Part shown: one piece after another, positions 40,598 through 50,670 of the stretch | Layout of the letters: every line of letters begins with the position of its first letter | How positions within the stretch are numbered: the stretch's first letter is position 1 | Assembly: GCA_028564705.1 (NCBI GenBank) | Contig: JAPXFQ010000166.1 | Location: 1,674,001-1,738,000, forward strand | Length of the DNA: 64,000 bases | Direction: 5' to 3' | Source: Apricaphanius iberus | Lineage: Eukaryota; Chordata; Actinopteri; Cyprinodontiformes; Aphaniidae | Notes under the pieces: model-generated | Databases searched by the model: none | What the model saw: only the letters and a program-made list of their open reading frames with translations | What the model was told of the DNA's origin: nothing | Made by a program: the position numbers and the translations under genes

Positions 40598-43500
40598 AGA
40601 TGGCGCCGAGGATGGCAGCCGTGGTGCTTTCGTGCGCTCTGTTTTGTTTGTTATTGTGCGTTAACTGTTCGTCTGCGTGCTCTTATACCCGCATGGAGCT
40701 TCTGGACATTAGAACTACCACCCCTACGGACTTATTACCAGTTTTTTAGCATCAGCTGCGGACCTGGTCCATTTTTTGACCAAAAGAGGGAAACGGCGCC
40801 GTGGAAAGCGAGCGGGTTCACTCGTCCGCCTGCGCAGACGGGGCGCGCGCACGCCATTACCTGGCATCTTTCTCTCAAACGTCCGCTCACTTCCCAACAA
40901 GATGGACGAACTAGCGCTGCTGATGAGAAGTAACAAGGACTTTTCCTCGTCTTGTGTTTTGTGCTTCACGGAGACGTGGCTAAGCGCGAGTGTCCCGGAC
41001 AGCGCGCTTCAACTGGAAGGCTTCCATCTCCTCCGCGCGGATCGCAACGCGGAGCTCTCCAACAAAACAAAAGGCGGTGGCGTTTGCTTCTACATCAACA
41101 GCAGCTGGTGCACGGATGTGACTGTGATCTCCCAACACTGCGCTCCTTCTCTGGAATATCTTTTCATTCACTGTAAGCCTTTTTATTCACCGCGTGAGAT
41201 CGCTTCATTCATTCTGGTGGCTGCCTACATTCCGCCGAGCGCGGACGTGCACGAGGCTCAGCGCACGCATGCAGGCCAGGTATTACATGCGGAGCGGTCT
41301 TTTCCGGACTCTCTTGTTATCGTGCTTGGTGACTTTAACAAGGGAAACCTGAGCCAGGAATTACCAAAGTATAGACAGTTCATTAAATGCCCGACCAGAG
41401 AGGAGAACACGTTGGATCACTGCTACACTACAGTCAGCAGAGCGTATCATGCTGTTCCGCGCGCGGCCCTCGGACTATCAGATCACGTGATGGTGCACCT
41501 AATTCCCTCATACCGACAGAGACTGAAATTGGCCAAGCCTGTCGTGATAACAACAAGGAAATACACCTCTGAAGCTGTGGAGGAGCTGCGCTCATGTTGG
41601 GAGACGACAGACTGGGGAGCGTTTGGAGCAGCCACGGACAATCTGGACGAGTATACGGAAACTGTGACCTCATACATTCAGTTCAATGAGACGCGCATCA
41701 TCCCAACGCGCACCAGGATTTGTTATAACAATGACAAGCCCTGGTTCACACCCAAGCTCCGGCGCCTACGTGAGGAGAAGGAAGTAGCGCGGCAGAGCGA
41801 GGACTGGAGTACATACAGACGAGCAAAGTACCACTTCACTAGTGAAGTGAGAAGAGCAAAATCTGTGTACTCCAACCGTATACAGGAACACTTTAGCTCC
41901 AATGACTCTGCAGCCGTGTGGAGGGGGTTGAGGGCTCTCACAAACTACAAGCCCAAAGCCCCCCAGGCCCTGAATGACCGGACTCTCGCCCAGGGCCTGA
42001 ATACACACTACTGCCGCTTTGAACAGCCGTCTGCTCCTCACACCTCTGCTCCTCCCCCCACCATCACCCCAACCATCAACGACCCCAGCACTTCATCAAA
42101 GGACTCCTCAGACCCCCCCTCCTCCCCCCCTGCCCTCTCCATCCAGGAGGAGGATGTGCGCCGACAGTTTTTGAGGCTGAACAGGAGGAAGGCCCCCGGG
42201 CCGGACGGTGTCTCCCCCTCCACCCTGAGACACTGCGCGGATCAGCTGGCCCCCATGTTCACGGACATTTTCATCACCTCCCTGGCGCTCTGTCGCGTGC
42301 CGTCCTGCTTCAAAACCTCCACCATCGTCCCTGTCCCTAAAAAGCCACGGATCACAGGACTTAATGACTACAGGCCGGTGGCGCTGACGTCTGTGGTCAT
42401 GAAGTCATTTGAGCGCTTGGTTCTGCCCCACCTCAAGGACATCACCACCCCCCTCCTGGACCCACTGCAGTTCGCCTACAGAGCCAACAGGTCTGTGGAT
42501 GATGCAGTGAACCTGGCCCTCCATTTCATCCTGGAGCATCTGGACTCCCCAGGAACCTACGCCAGGATCCTGTTTGTGGACTTCAGCTCTGCCTTCAACA
42601 CCATCCTCCCTGGACTGCTACGAGACAAGCTGTACCAGCTCAGCGTGCCCGACTCCCTCTGCAGGTGGATCACTGACTTCCTGTCGGACCGGAGACAGCA
42701 CGTGCGGTTGGGGAAGATTGTCTCGGACAATCGGACTACAAACACTGGGACTCCTCAGGGCTGTGTACTCTCCTTCTGGCTCTTCTCGCTGTATACAAAC
42801 TGCTGCACCTCCAGTCACCAGTCCGTAAAGCTGATCAAGTTTGCGGACGACACCACCCTCATCGGACTTATCTCAGACGGTGATGAGTCCGCCTACAGGA
42901 GAGAGGTGGACCGGCTGGCTTCTTGGTGCAGTCACAACAACCTGGAGCTGAACGCCCAGAAGACAGTGGAGATGATCATGGACTTCAGGAAAGTCACAGC
43001 CCCACCGTATCCCCTCACCCTGATGGACTCTCCCACCCCCATCTCCATCGTGGACTCCTTCCGTTTCCTGGGCACCACCATCACCCAGGACCTCAAGTGG
43101 AAGCCAACCATCAGCTCCCTCATCAAGAAGGCCCAGCAGAGGATGTACTTCCTGCGGCAGCTGAGGAAACTCAAGGTGCCGACCGAGATGCTGGTGCAGT
43201 TCTACACGGCCATCATCGAGTCCATCCTCACCTCCTCCATCACCGTGTGGTTCCCCGGCGCCGCAGACCGGGACAGACACCGACTGCAGCGCATCGTGCG
43301 TGCTGCTGAGAAGGTGATTGGCTGCAGGCTCCCATCCCTCTGGGACCTGTTCACTTCCAGGACCCGAGGCGTGTGGGTCGGATCACAGCTGACTCTTCTC
43401 ACCCTGGACACCGACTATTCTCCCTCCTCCCCTCAGGCAGGAGGCTACGGTCCATCCAGACCCACACCTCCCGCCACCTGAACAGTTTCTTCCCCTCCGC

Positions 43501-43905
43501 CATCAGACTCATGAACAATAACAAGACCCGATAGTTCAGTTAAAGACCCATGTAGGATAGAACCATCTGCACTACGTAACTTTATTTTACTGCACTGTGT
43601 GGTCTGATCACACTTAGATCTGCTGCTGTCATTCACCTGCACATCTGTGAATGGAACCCTGCTGCTGTTCTTATGTTAAAAGGATTTTTATCTCTTCATA
43701 GTTATTTTATATTACATACAGATTATAATATTTATAAAGACTTTAGCCTTATGGCTCATTCTTTTTATTTTTTTTTATTTTATTTTATTTTTACTTATGT
43801 TAAATGTTTTATGTGCACAACTGTACCGGAAAAAATTCCTAGTTTGTGAACTTGTTCTCAAACAATGGCAATAAAACCGATTCTGATTCTGATTCTGATT
43901 CTTTT
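40598..43905 (+). mobile_element. L2/CR1-type LINE, copy B, near full length
   Basis: A 3.3-kb LINE beginning TAAGATGGCGCCGAGG, the usual 5' start of this fish family, with a leader peptide, endonuclease, reverse transcriptase, 3' UTR and a terminal (GATTCT)n run at 43880-43902. Same clade as copy A but a different subfamily, with a GC-rich coding region. No target duplication resolved. Confidence 0.8.
40600..43534 (+). pseudogene. LINE ORF2 (endonuclease + reverse transcriptase) with two frameshifts
   Basis: Translation starts at ATG 40600 or 40612 (MAAVVLSCALFCLLLC, hydrophobic and signal-like). It hits a stop at 40747 caused by loss of one T in the T-run at 40742-40747. The next frame carries the body from about 40746 to 43364: KRRRGKRAG, NVRSLPNKMDEL, TETW, GDFN, LDHCYTT, LSDH (endonuclease), then FVDFSSAFN, a GTPQGCVLS box and FADD (reverse transcriptase). 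The box after GTPQG reads CVLSFWLFSLYTNCC, where copy A has SPL and TTDC, so extra substitutions are present. A second single-base loss near 43365 throws the last ~55 codons out of frame; the expected C-terminal motif (LLPSGRRLRS..SFFPSAIRLMN) is still readable to a TAG at 43532. All catalytic motifs survive but the enzyme cannot be made intact. Confidence 0.8.
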
Positions 43906-46900
43906 AAATAAAAGTCTTTCAATATTTGTTGTACACTAATTAAATAAATAAATAAAGTTGGTACCTTTGATTAAAATCCATTATGTACTATACTTTGGAC
44001 TTTATAATGGAATATTTCTAGAGATAATTTTGTATTTATCAAACTTAGATTATTATATTTCAGTTTTATCACATCAAGCAGCAAAACACAAACTGCACGT
44101 GGCACCCCCATTTTGGTTGTCATTGAGATACGACACTGTGGCACAGGCTGACGACGTAACCTTCGCTGTCCCAATACTGCTGTTATTCGCACACTTGTTC
44201 ACTATGCACTTGAATTCCAAAAGAAAAAAAGGGGCAGGTGCCTGGGTTCCTTAAATTATTAAAGTCTCTACTGGTAGTCATTGGGGGTGCTGTTTTGCCT
44301 GCTCCCACCTATCTCCCCATTTTTCCACCTATCATCTCTTCCGACCTGACATCGCATACTCAGCCAAGCCTCCATGCCAGTAGACCACTCCTCCCCATCC
44401 CCTCCCCACACAACTCCAGTTTTGGATTCATTTTTCGAAACAATCCTAAGATGAAAAGGATGTTATCTTTGCGCAAATATCTTCACAGTGGACTGCTTCC
44501 TTAACAAAAGCCTTTTTGATAGTGGACTAATAATGTGTGTATCTTAGTGTGTTCTCTTTGCCTATCAGTTTGTGCCATGTGAATTAGCCCTCTGCTCTGA
44601 GGGGCAAATATTTTGTTTTTTGATTTAGGAGAACTCACCAAATACAGGACAGGTTGTTCTCACAGATCTGACACAAACATATTGTACATGTGTCTTTGTG
44701 CAACCAGAGAGGCTGGTCGCAATGATGCTTTGAATAAAGTAAATATTCTAAACAAATGTATCAAACAAGGGGACAACAATGCCATGAGGTCAAGTTGTTC
44801 ATAGTGTGTGTTTTATCAGTCTTTCCTATTGTCTTGTCTGAGTGGTAGTTGTGTTTTGCAATATTTGGATTATAAAAATCCATCTTGTGCTATTTTATTT
44901 TTCAGTTGCACAGATAGATTGCATCAGGCACCAATATCTGAACAGTAAGTAAGCGACATCTGGGATTAAAATCCTAGAAAATTCTAACGCATGCAACTTC
45001 CCCAGATCGCCCAAAATAAACAGCAGTGAATCCAGAACTGGAGGCTATGAACACTAAAGGGGTGGGGGGTGGTGCTTTATAATATCACTAATGACTGTTT
45101 GATGCCTTCTGTTAAAGAAAGCTGCTGAAAGTGCATTATGATTTTTTTATATTGAAGAACTGCATTTTCACCTTTTGGGGCAATTTGTTTGACTCGTCCA
45201 ATTCATCTTTATGGTTTGATTCTAGTGATTCAGTGGAAATCTATTGAAAGTCCATCTGTTTTCTGTCCAGTTGCATATTTATAACGTCCAAGACAAAATG
45301 GGTGCCTTAATCATGTAGTACAGCTATTAACTGGCAGCAGCTGGAGAAGTCTTTGTGAGGCTATATTACATGTTCCCAAAACAACATCAGCTGTACTACT
45401 CAGTAATAAATAAGGTTGGTACATCTGAGCCTAAGGATGAAACCGAAGACATTTTCTATGTATGACTGCTTCTTGTCATTCTTTTGGAAGATTAATATGT
45501 TTATTCAGTGATCTATTTGTTTGTATCATTTCATCTGTAGTACCTAAACTCAGATTGGGCTTTGGTTTGGAGAGTGAAGATAAATGTGTTGAGTTCTTCC
45601 TTTTAAATTTAATATCAGTGTTAAAAATGGAGACAAAAATTTGAAAGTGTATGTCCTTATTGTTGTCCTTATTAATGGAGATCTAAACGGTAATGTGTGT
45701 TATCCTAATAAACAGTTGACTAATGACTTATTAAATGAAATTCACTCTTCATTTCACCCGTTGGGTGTCTGGATCTACACAAATATGTTACCACACACTT
45801 GACCCTTGTCTTATTGAATGGCTTGTCTGATTTTTCTCATCAACTGCTTTTAAATCTAGCTAATAATTTTTTATTTCTTATTAACTTAATATACTTTTTT
45901 CTTAAATTACATTTAAATATCCAGAAGTAACTATAAATATCATGAATTCAACATTTGGTCTGAATCAAAGCCACCAGTTTGTATTTGTGGAGCAAAGTGA
46001 TAACTCAGCTGTGGACACAGTCACATTAGGCTATGAGGATTTGATTTTGTTTAGGTATGAAATAATATTTCTGATTCATTTATGTACCATATGGCTCCCA
46101 TAATTATGAAAGCATACAGCTGCCACCCAGGAAAAACAAAACCACAGCTATGCTATCATGAACACTTCTTTGTTCTGAAAATGTACTTTTTATGCTGTAC
46201 AATATCACAATATACATATTTATCACATTACAATAAGAAAAATGTTCTTTCTTGAAAAATACATATATTGTGCTGATGTAAAAAATGCATTGACCAACGA
46301 AGTTGTCACATTAAAACATGATGGTTTTTATAATTAGAACATTTGATTTATTTACCTTATCACATAATCAAGTTGATTAGGATGCATATAAGTGACTGAG
46401 TTTCTCGCCACTAATTTATTTCGATTTTATTCTTGGACCTAGGATGAGGTATCAGCATTTGTCATTCATCTCTTGCAGGGGTAGAGGAAGATCCATGAAT
46501 ACAAAATGCACCACCTGAACTGCATTTAGGCAGGTTGTGTTGTCACACAGAGTACTGTGAGACATATACAAATATATCTGGACCCATGCGGGGTCCAGCG
46601 AATACAAAATTGGTCAAAAATCTAATAAATATAGCATCTAGACTGCTGTGACAAACTGGTGTTTTGAATGTGTATAAGTAGTGTTTGATGGTGTTTCTAA
46701 GCATGAGATGCTTTACATTTTAAGGAAAAAAAGTAGATAGTATATTCTTTTGATTTTGACATAATAACTGATAATGTTCATACCATATAAACATGATATG
46801 GTAAGAATTTGAAGTTTTTTGTTATACTGTGTAAATCTTTTTCATTGTAATGAAATTTCTATACATCACCCAAACTTGTGTGTTTCTTACTTTTTATTGC

Positions 46901-46908
46901 CCAGCACC
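43906..46908. other. Non-coding, no recognisable feature
   Basis: Three kilobases without a supported gene. A frame at 43958-44254 and a C-rich segment at 44290-44410 show no similarity I can defend. No inverted terminal pairs were found. Confidence 0.45.
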
Positions 46909-47202
46909 CAGGGATGCCGGTAACGCAGTAGAGCGTTACTCGTAATATGGACACTGTTTCAGTAACGAGTAATCTAACGCGTTACTATTTCCATACAGGT
47001 AATCAGATTAAAGTTACTTGTTTAAGCCACTGCCAGTGGGAAGTTCTACTGGCAACTGCTGAAAGTAACTAAAAAGTAATGTGTAATCTAACTAAGTAAC
47101 TTTTTAAATAAAGTAATCAGTAAAGTAACTAAATTACTGTTGTAAGGAGTAATCAGTTGTCAGTAATCATATTACTTTTTCAAAGTAACAGTGGCAACAC
47201 TA
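46909..47202. mobile_element. hAT-type MITE with perfect 8-bp duplication
   Basis: A 294-bp unit with ends CAGGGATGCCGGTAACGC and (reverse complement) TAGTGTTGCCACTGTTAC, packed with GTAACG/AAGTAACT motifs. It is flanked by exact CCAGCACC at 46901-46908 and 47203-47210, the 8-bp duplication of hAT elements. Non-coding. The perfect duplication suggests a fairly recent insertion. Confidence 0.8.
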
Positions 47203-47229
47203 CCAGCACCACATGTTGCTTAAGGTCTA

Positions 47230-47362
47230 TCCTCAAAAAAGAAAATGTCAAATTTACTCAAAAATGTTATGTCAAGTGGTTAGCAGTTACTTAAAGCAGT
47301 TGCGTGGAACCACTCAACATGACATTTTTGAGTAAATCGCAGGTTTTCTTTTTTTTTGAGTG
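47230..47362. mobile_element. Foldback MITE, TA-flanked
   Basis: Two long arms, CTCAAAAAAGAAAATG..TTTACTCAAAAATG and its inverted counterpart ending GAGTAAATCG..TTTTTTTGAGTG, occupy almost the whole 133 bp. The arms meet at AAGTGGTTAG..AACCACTCAA. TA flanks (47228-47229, 47363-47364) fit Tc1/mariner-type targeting. Confidence 0.65.
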
Positions 47363-47364
47363 TA

Positions 47365-48352
47365 GTTCAGGCTTTTTTTAATCCTGCCACATTAAAGCTT
47401 ATTTATCAATTTAACGGTAAGTGCAATCATCACCTTGAATGGTATACTTAGCTCTGTTCTACATAAAACACCATACAGTGGTTCCTCACTAATCTCTTTC
47501 TCTTTAGACCATTTAACTGAATCCAGAAAGAATATGTGGTAGAAAATCCCAGAAAAGTAGCCCTTTGTTTCTAGACTGTTATGTCTTACATTTCTACACA
47601 TTGCGTTGATATTAAATATTCATGCTAAGCAGAAAACCATGAGATTTTGTTGGGAGTTTCATAAAGAACTAGTGATTTTGGTAGTATTGCTTTAAATATT
47701 ACTGAGAAGTAAACTTTTTTTTTCATCTTGTGCACTAGTCAATTTTCTAACCAAGGTCAAAAATGCATATGCTATGGAGAATACAGCTGATAGCAAACGC
47801 AGATCAAATTACTTGTTTACAGAGTATGACTTTATCCAATGATTTCTTTACCTGGAGTTGAGCTAATTAAATTCTTTCTATGCACCAACACTTTTAAAAT
47901 ATTTTTTACATGTTTTCCTAGTAGGAGTAAATCTTAATTGTCTCTCCACATAAATACCAAGTGCAATGATGTGCGTGAGTAACGGTTTTGCCGTGTTTCT
48001 TAAGGCTGTGGTTCAGAAGGGAACAGAAAAACCATTTATGCTGCATCCAAGAGAGCAATTTTGAAAACATGAATGCTTGGTGATGACTGTCTATTTGCCT
48101 AAACTTCTTTAGTTGCTGTATGTGCATTAACTGCAGGTATGTTAAGGGAGAAGTGTCATTTTTTACGAAGTAGCGAAAATAGCAGGCAGAGGAAATTATT
48201 GGTATAATTGCAACAGTCTGGCTTTTCAGGTAGTTTTCTCTCAGTGGACTCATTGATATTCATTGCAGTCCACTCGCTATCAAAGGTTTGACGCACACAT
48301 GAGTGACGTCATACAATAAATATTTCTCTGCACATCCAACAGGAGGGAGCTG
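47365..48352. other. Non-coding, no recognisable feature
   Basis: AT-rich single-copy-looking sequence up to the young LTR element. Confidence 0.5.
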
Positions 48353-48357
48353 ATAAT

Positions 48358-48625
48358 TGTCAGGGGTTGTGCTGCAGTGTGGGAGACGAAGGACCCAGAC
48401 GCAGAAGCAGAACTCAGGTGAGGTGGTTTTAATGAGGTGCAGCAACAAAAGGCACGACACAATCAATGATCCAGCGAGGATAGAAGGCCTCGCTGGATCT
48501 TAAATGAGGGGAGAACCAAGGAGGAACAGGTGGAAACAATGATTAATCAGGGGCAGAGCCCTGGAGGTTCAGGATAACACAGGTGCAAATAATAAAGGAG
48601 TGTGAGTGGGGAGTGAGGCATGACA
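48358..48625 (-). repeat. 3' LTR of copy 2
   Basis: 268 bp. On the minus strand it begins TGTCATGCCTCACTCCCCAC and ends CAACCCCTGACA. Identical by eye to the 5' LTR. Confidence 0.9.
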
Positions 48626-48640
48626 GGACCCCCCCCTTTA
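48626..48640 (-). promoter_or_regulatory. Polypurine tract
   Basis: On the minus strand AAAGGGGGGGG lies three bases before the 3' LTR, the expected place for the plus-strand DNA primer of an LTR retrotransposon. Confidence 0.75.
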
Positions 48641-48682
48641 AAGGCGGATCCCAGACGCCATATAGAAAAAAAAACAAAAGGA

Positions 48683-50668
48683 TTAGCACCCTTTCAGGGT
48701 GGGTGGAGGGGGCCCACGGCAGGAGGGCCCGCGTGTCTGTGTTGACGCCCTCCAGCGGGACGTGAGTCGGGCGGACGGCCCGAATGGCGACCTCTGGTCG
48801 GACGAAGGACCGGCGGGCGTCCCCTTGCGGGACGTGAGTCGGGCGGACGGCCCGAATGGCGACCTCTGGTCGGACGAAGGACCGGCGGGCGTCCCCTTGC
48901 GGGACGTGAGTCGGGCGGACGGCCCCTGGCGACGTGGACGAAGGACCGACGGACGTCCCCTTGCGGGACGTGAGTCGGGCGGACGGCCCGAATGGCGACC
49001 TCTGGTCGGACGAAGGACCGGCGGGCGTCCCCTTGCGGGACGTGAGTCGGGCGGACGTCCCCTGGCGGGACGTGAGACGGGTGGACGTCCCCTGGCCGAA
49101 CGTGAGACGGGTGGACGTCCCCTGGCGGGACGTGAGACGGGTGGACGTCCCCTGGCGGGACGTGAGACGGGCGGACGGCCCGAATGCCTTCCTCCGGGCG
49201 GGCGTCCCCTGGCCGAACGTGAGACGGGTGGACGTCCCCTGGCGGGACGTGAGACGGGCGGACGGCCCGGCGGTCCTCTCCTGGGGACCGGGAGGTCCAG
49301 CTGGGGGCTGGACGGACGTCCCTTGACGGGACGGGAGGCGGGCGCACGGCCCGGCGGTCCTCTCCTGGGGACCCGTAGGCGAGGCGCAGGCTTGGGAGCC
49401 TGGAGGCGAGGCGCAGGCGTTGGAACCTGGCGGCAAGGCGCAGGCGTTGGAGCCTGGAGGCGAGGCGCAGGCGTGGGAGCCTGGAGGCGAGGAGCCGGCG
49501 TGGGAGCCTGGCGGCGAGGAGCCGGCTTGGGAGCCTGGCGGCGAGGAGCCGGCTTGGGAGCCAGGCGGCGAAGAGCCGGCGTGGGAGCCGGCAGGCGATG
49601 CAGCAGCAGCTCAGGAGGCGGCAGCGGCATATCCGGCAGCTCAGGAGGCGGCAGCGGCATATCCGGCAGCTCAGGAGGCGGCAGCGGCATATCCGGCAGC
49701 TCAGGAGGCGGCAGCGGCATATCCGGCAGCTCAGGAGGCGGCAGCGGCATATCCGGCAGCTCAGGAGGCGGCAGCGGCATATCCGGCAGCTCAGGAGGCC
49801 GAGACTGCAGGTGCTCTGGGAACAGAGACTGGAGAAGGGAGAAGGAGGAATAGGGCGATGCAGACGCCAACTTCGGGGCCGAGCAGTGCGATGCAGACGC
49901 CAACTCCGGGGACCCGGAAGCAACTACTTCCCGTCGGCGCCGCCGTCTGCGGCGAGATGGTAGAGGTGCCTCGTGCCCTCGGCTGCGTGGCTGACATGGA
50001 GGCTCATGCCTACGTGGGCCTGTTCCAGGAGCGCAGTAGGCAAGCCGAGAGCCGACGAGCGAGGTCTGCTGCTCCAGATAATGCTCCTCCGTGTCCTCCC
50101 AGTCCGACCCGTCCGAGGGAGGGTACTCCGGCGCAGCCTTGCTGCGTCTGTGTCGCCGATCGCGGCGAGGAGCTGGATCCCCTCTGGAGCAGAGGTACTC
50201 GAGTCTGTCCCCATGAAAAAACTCGAACAGTTCATCCTCGCTAACGTAGAGGGGACCCTGTCCTGCCGCAGCCGAAGACGGTGTTGTGGTAGCAGCAGCT
50301 GGGCGATTGACCGGAGCCCTCCGTGAAGCGGTCGGGAAAGGGGCGAAGACAGCCGGTGAGAGGATCGGAGGCGCATGGAACCAGGAGACCGAGCCGACGT
50401 TGGTAGAGGCGGGCTGTGTCCCTGCAGGAGGCAGCTCCTCCTCCGCAGCAAGGAAGGCGTCGTCGGCTGCCTCCTCCAACTCCTCCGCATCGAGCGGGTT
50501 GAGGCTGGAGCGGAACCGAGGAAGGAGGTCTAGGGTGTAGTCCTCCAGCGCGGTGAGGCGAGCGGACGGGCTGGCGAAGCCAGAGACCTTCTCCAGCCTA
50601 CACCAGAGGGACTCCAGGATGTCGGGGTCGGAGGCTTCTGCTGGGTCCCTCCTTCTTGGCTGGATCAT
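48683..50668 (-). CDS. Unknown ORF of the non-autonomous LTR element (661 aa, copy 2)
   Basis: Starts at ATG (complement 50668-50666) two bases inside the 5' LTR: MIQPRRRDPAEASDPDIL. I recognise no family. Residues ~12-75 are acidic and helical (LWCRLEKV, LDLLPRFRSSL, EELEEAADDAF, AEEEL). Conserved blocks shared with copy 1 follow: FHAPPILSPAVFAPF, YVSEDELFEFFHGD, CSRGDPAPRRDRRHRRSKAA, PPSDGSDWEDTEE and LEQQTSLVGSRLAYCAPGTG. Next come a run of Arg, then three proline-rich tandem arrays: PPELPDMPLP repeated six times, RRQAPKPAP-type nonapeptides about eight times, and GRPPVSRPAR-type decapeptides. The frame has no catalytic motif or Cys/His knuckle. Its position suggests a Gag-like protein, but that is inference. 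An upstream in-frame extension into the LTR is unlikely to be translated. Confidence 0.65.
   Translation of the reverse strand: MIQPRRRDPAEASDPDILESLWCRLEKVSGFASPSARLTALEDYTLDLLPRFRSSLNPLDAEELEEAADDAFLAAEEELPPAGTQPASTNVGSVSWFHAPPILSPAVFAPFPTASRRAPVNRPAAATTTPSSAAAGQGPLYVSEDELFEFFHGDRLEYLCSRGDPAPRRDRRHRRSKAAPEYPPSDGSDWEDTEEHYLEQQTSLVGSRLAYCAPGTGPRRHEPPCQPRSRGHEAPLPSRRRRRRRREVVASGSPELASASHCSAPKLASASPYSSFSLLQSLFPEHLQSRPPELPDMPLPPPELPDMPLPPPELPDMPLPPPELPDMPLPPPELPDMPLPPPELPDMPLPPPELLLHRLPAPTPALRRLAPKPAPRRQAPKPAPRRQAPTPAPRLQAPTPAPRLQAPTPAPCRQVPTPAPRLQAPKPAPRLRVPRRGPPGRAPASRPVKGRPSSPQLDLPVPRRGPPGRPPVSRPARGRPPVSRSARGRPPGGRHSGRPPVSRPARGRPPVSRPARGRPPVSRSARGRPPVSRPARGRPPDSRPARGRPPVLRPTRGRHSGRPPDSRPARGRPSVLRPRRQGPSARLTSRKGTPAGPSSDQRSPFGPSARLTSRKGTPAGPSSDQRSPFGPSARLTSRWRASTQTRGPSCRGPPPPTLKGC
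48735..49330 (-). repeat. GC-rich minisatellite A (30-bp and longer units)
   Basis: Repeated units of CCCTGGCGGGACGTGAGACG followed by GGTGGACGTC (30 bp), alternating with a longer unit containing AATGGCGACCTCTGGTCGGA. On the minus strand they encode GRPPVSRPAR-type decapeptides. Homogeneous units point to recent slippage or unequal exchange. Confidence 0.85.
49377..49592 (-). repeat. Minisatellite B: ~8 copies of a 27-bp unit
   Basis: Units of the form GGCGAGGAGCCGGCTTGGGA plus GCCTGGC, slightly diverged. They encode nonapeptides of the type RRQAPKPAP on the minus strand. Confidence 0.85.
49621..49800 (-). repeat. Minisatellite C: 6 near-exact copies of a 30-bp unit
   Basis: The unit GCAGCGGCATATCCGGCAGC + TCAGGAGGCG is repeated six times without change except the final base. 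On the minus strand it encodes the decapeptide PPELPDMPLP. Confidence 0.95.
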
Positions 50669-50669
50669 T
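50659..50669 (-). promoter_or_regulatory. Primer-binding-like site complementary to own LTR (copy 2)
   Basis: On the minus strand AATGATCCAGC starts one base inside the 5' LTR. It is perfectly complementary to GCTGGATCATT in the LTR (plus-strand positions 50778-50788). It overlaps the ORF start codon and has no TGG tRNA signature. Confidence 0.65.
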
Positions 50670-50670
50670 C

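Noticed and set aside
42038..43411. Minus-strand frames inside LINE copy B
   Set aside because: Shadow frames of a GC-rich coding region. The plus-strand endonuclease/reverse transcriptase explains the sequence.
49621..49800. CRISPR-like regular 30-bp repeats
   Set aside because: Units are directly adjacent with no spacers, lie in a coding frame, and the genome is clearly eukaryotic.
48694..49923. Several long overlapping frames (about 270-410 codons) on both strands across the LTR element interior
   Set aside because: The GC-rich tandem units are multiples of three and stop-poor in most frames. Only the frame starting just inside the 5' LTR is shared with the second copy.
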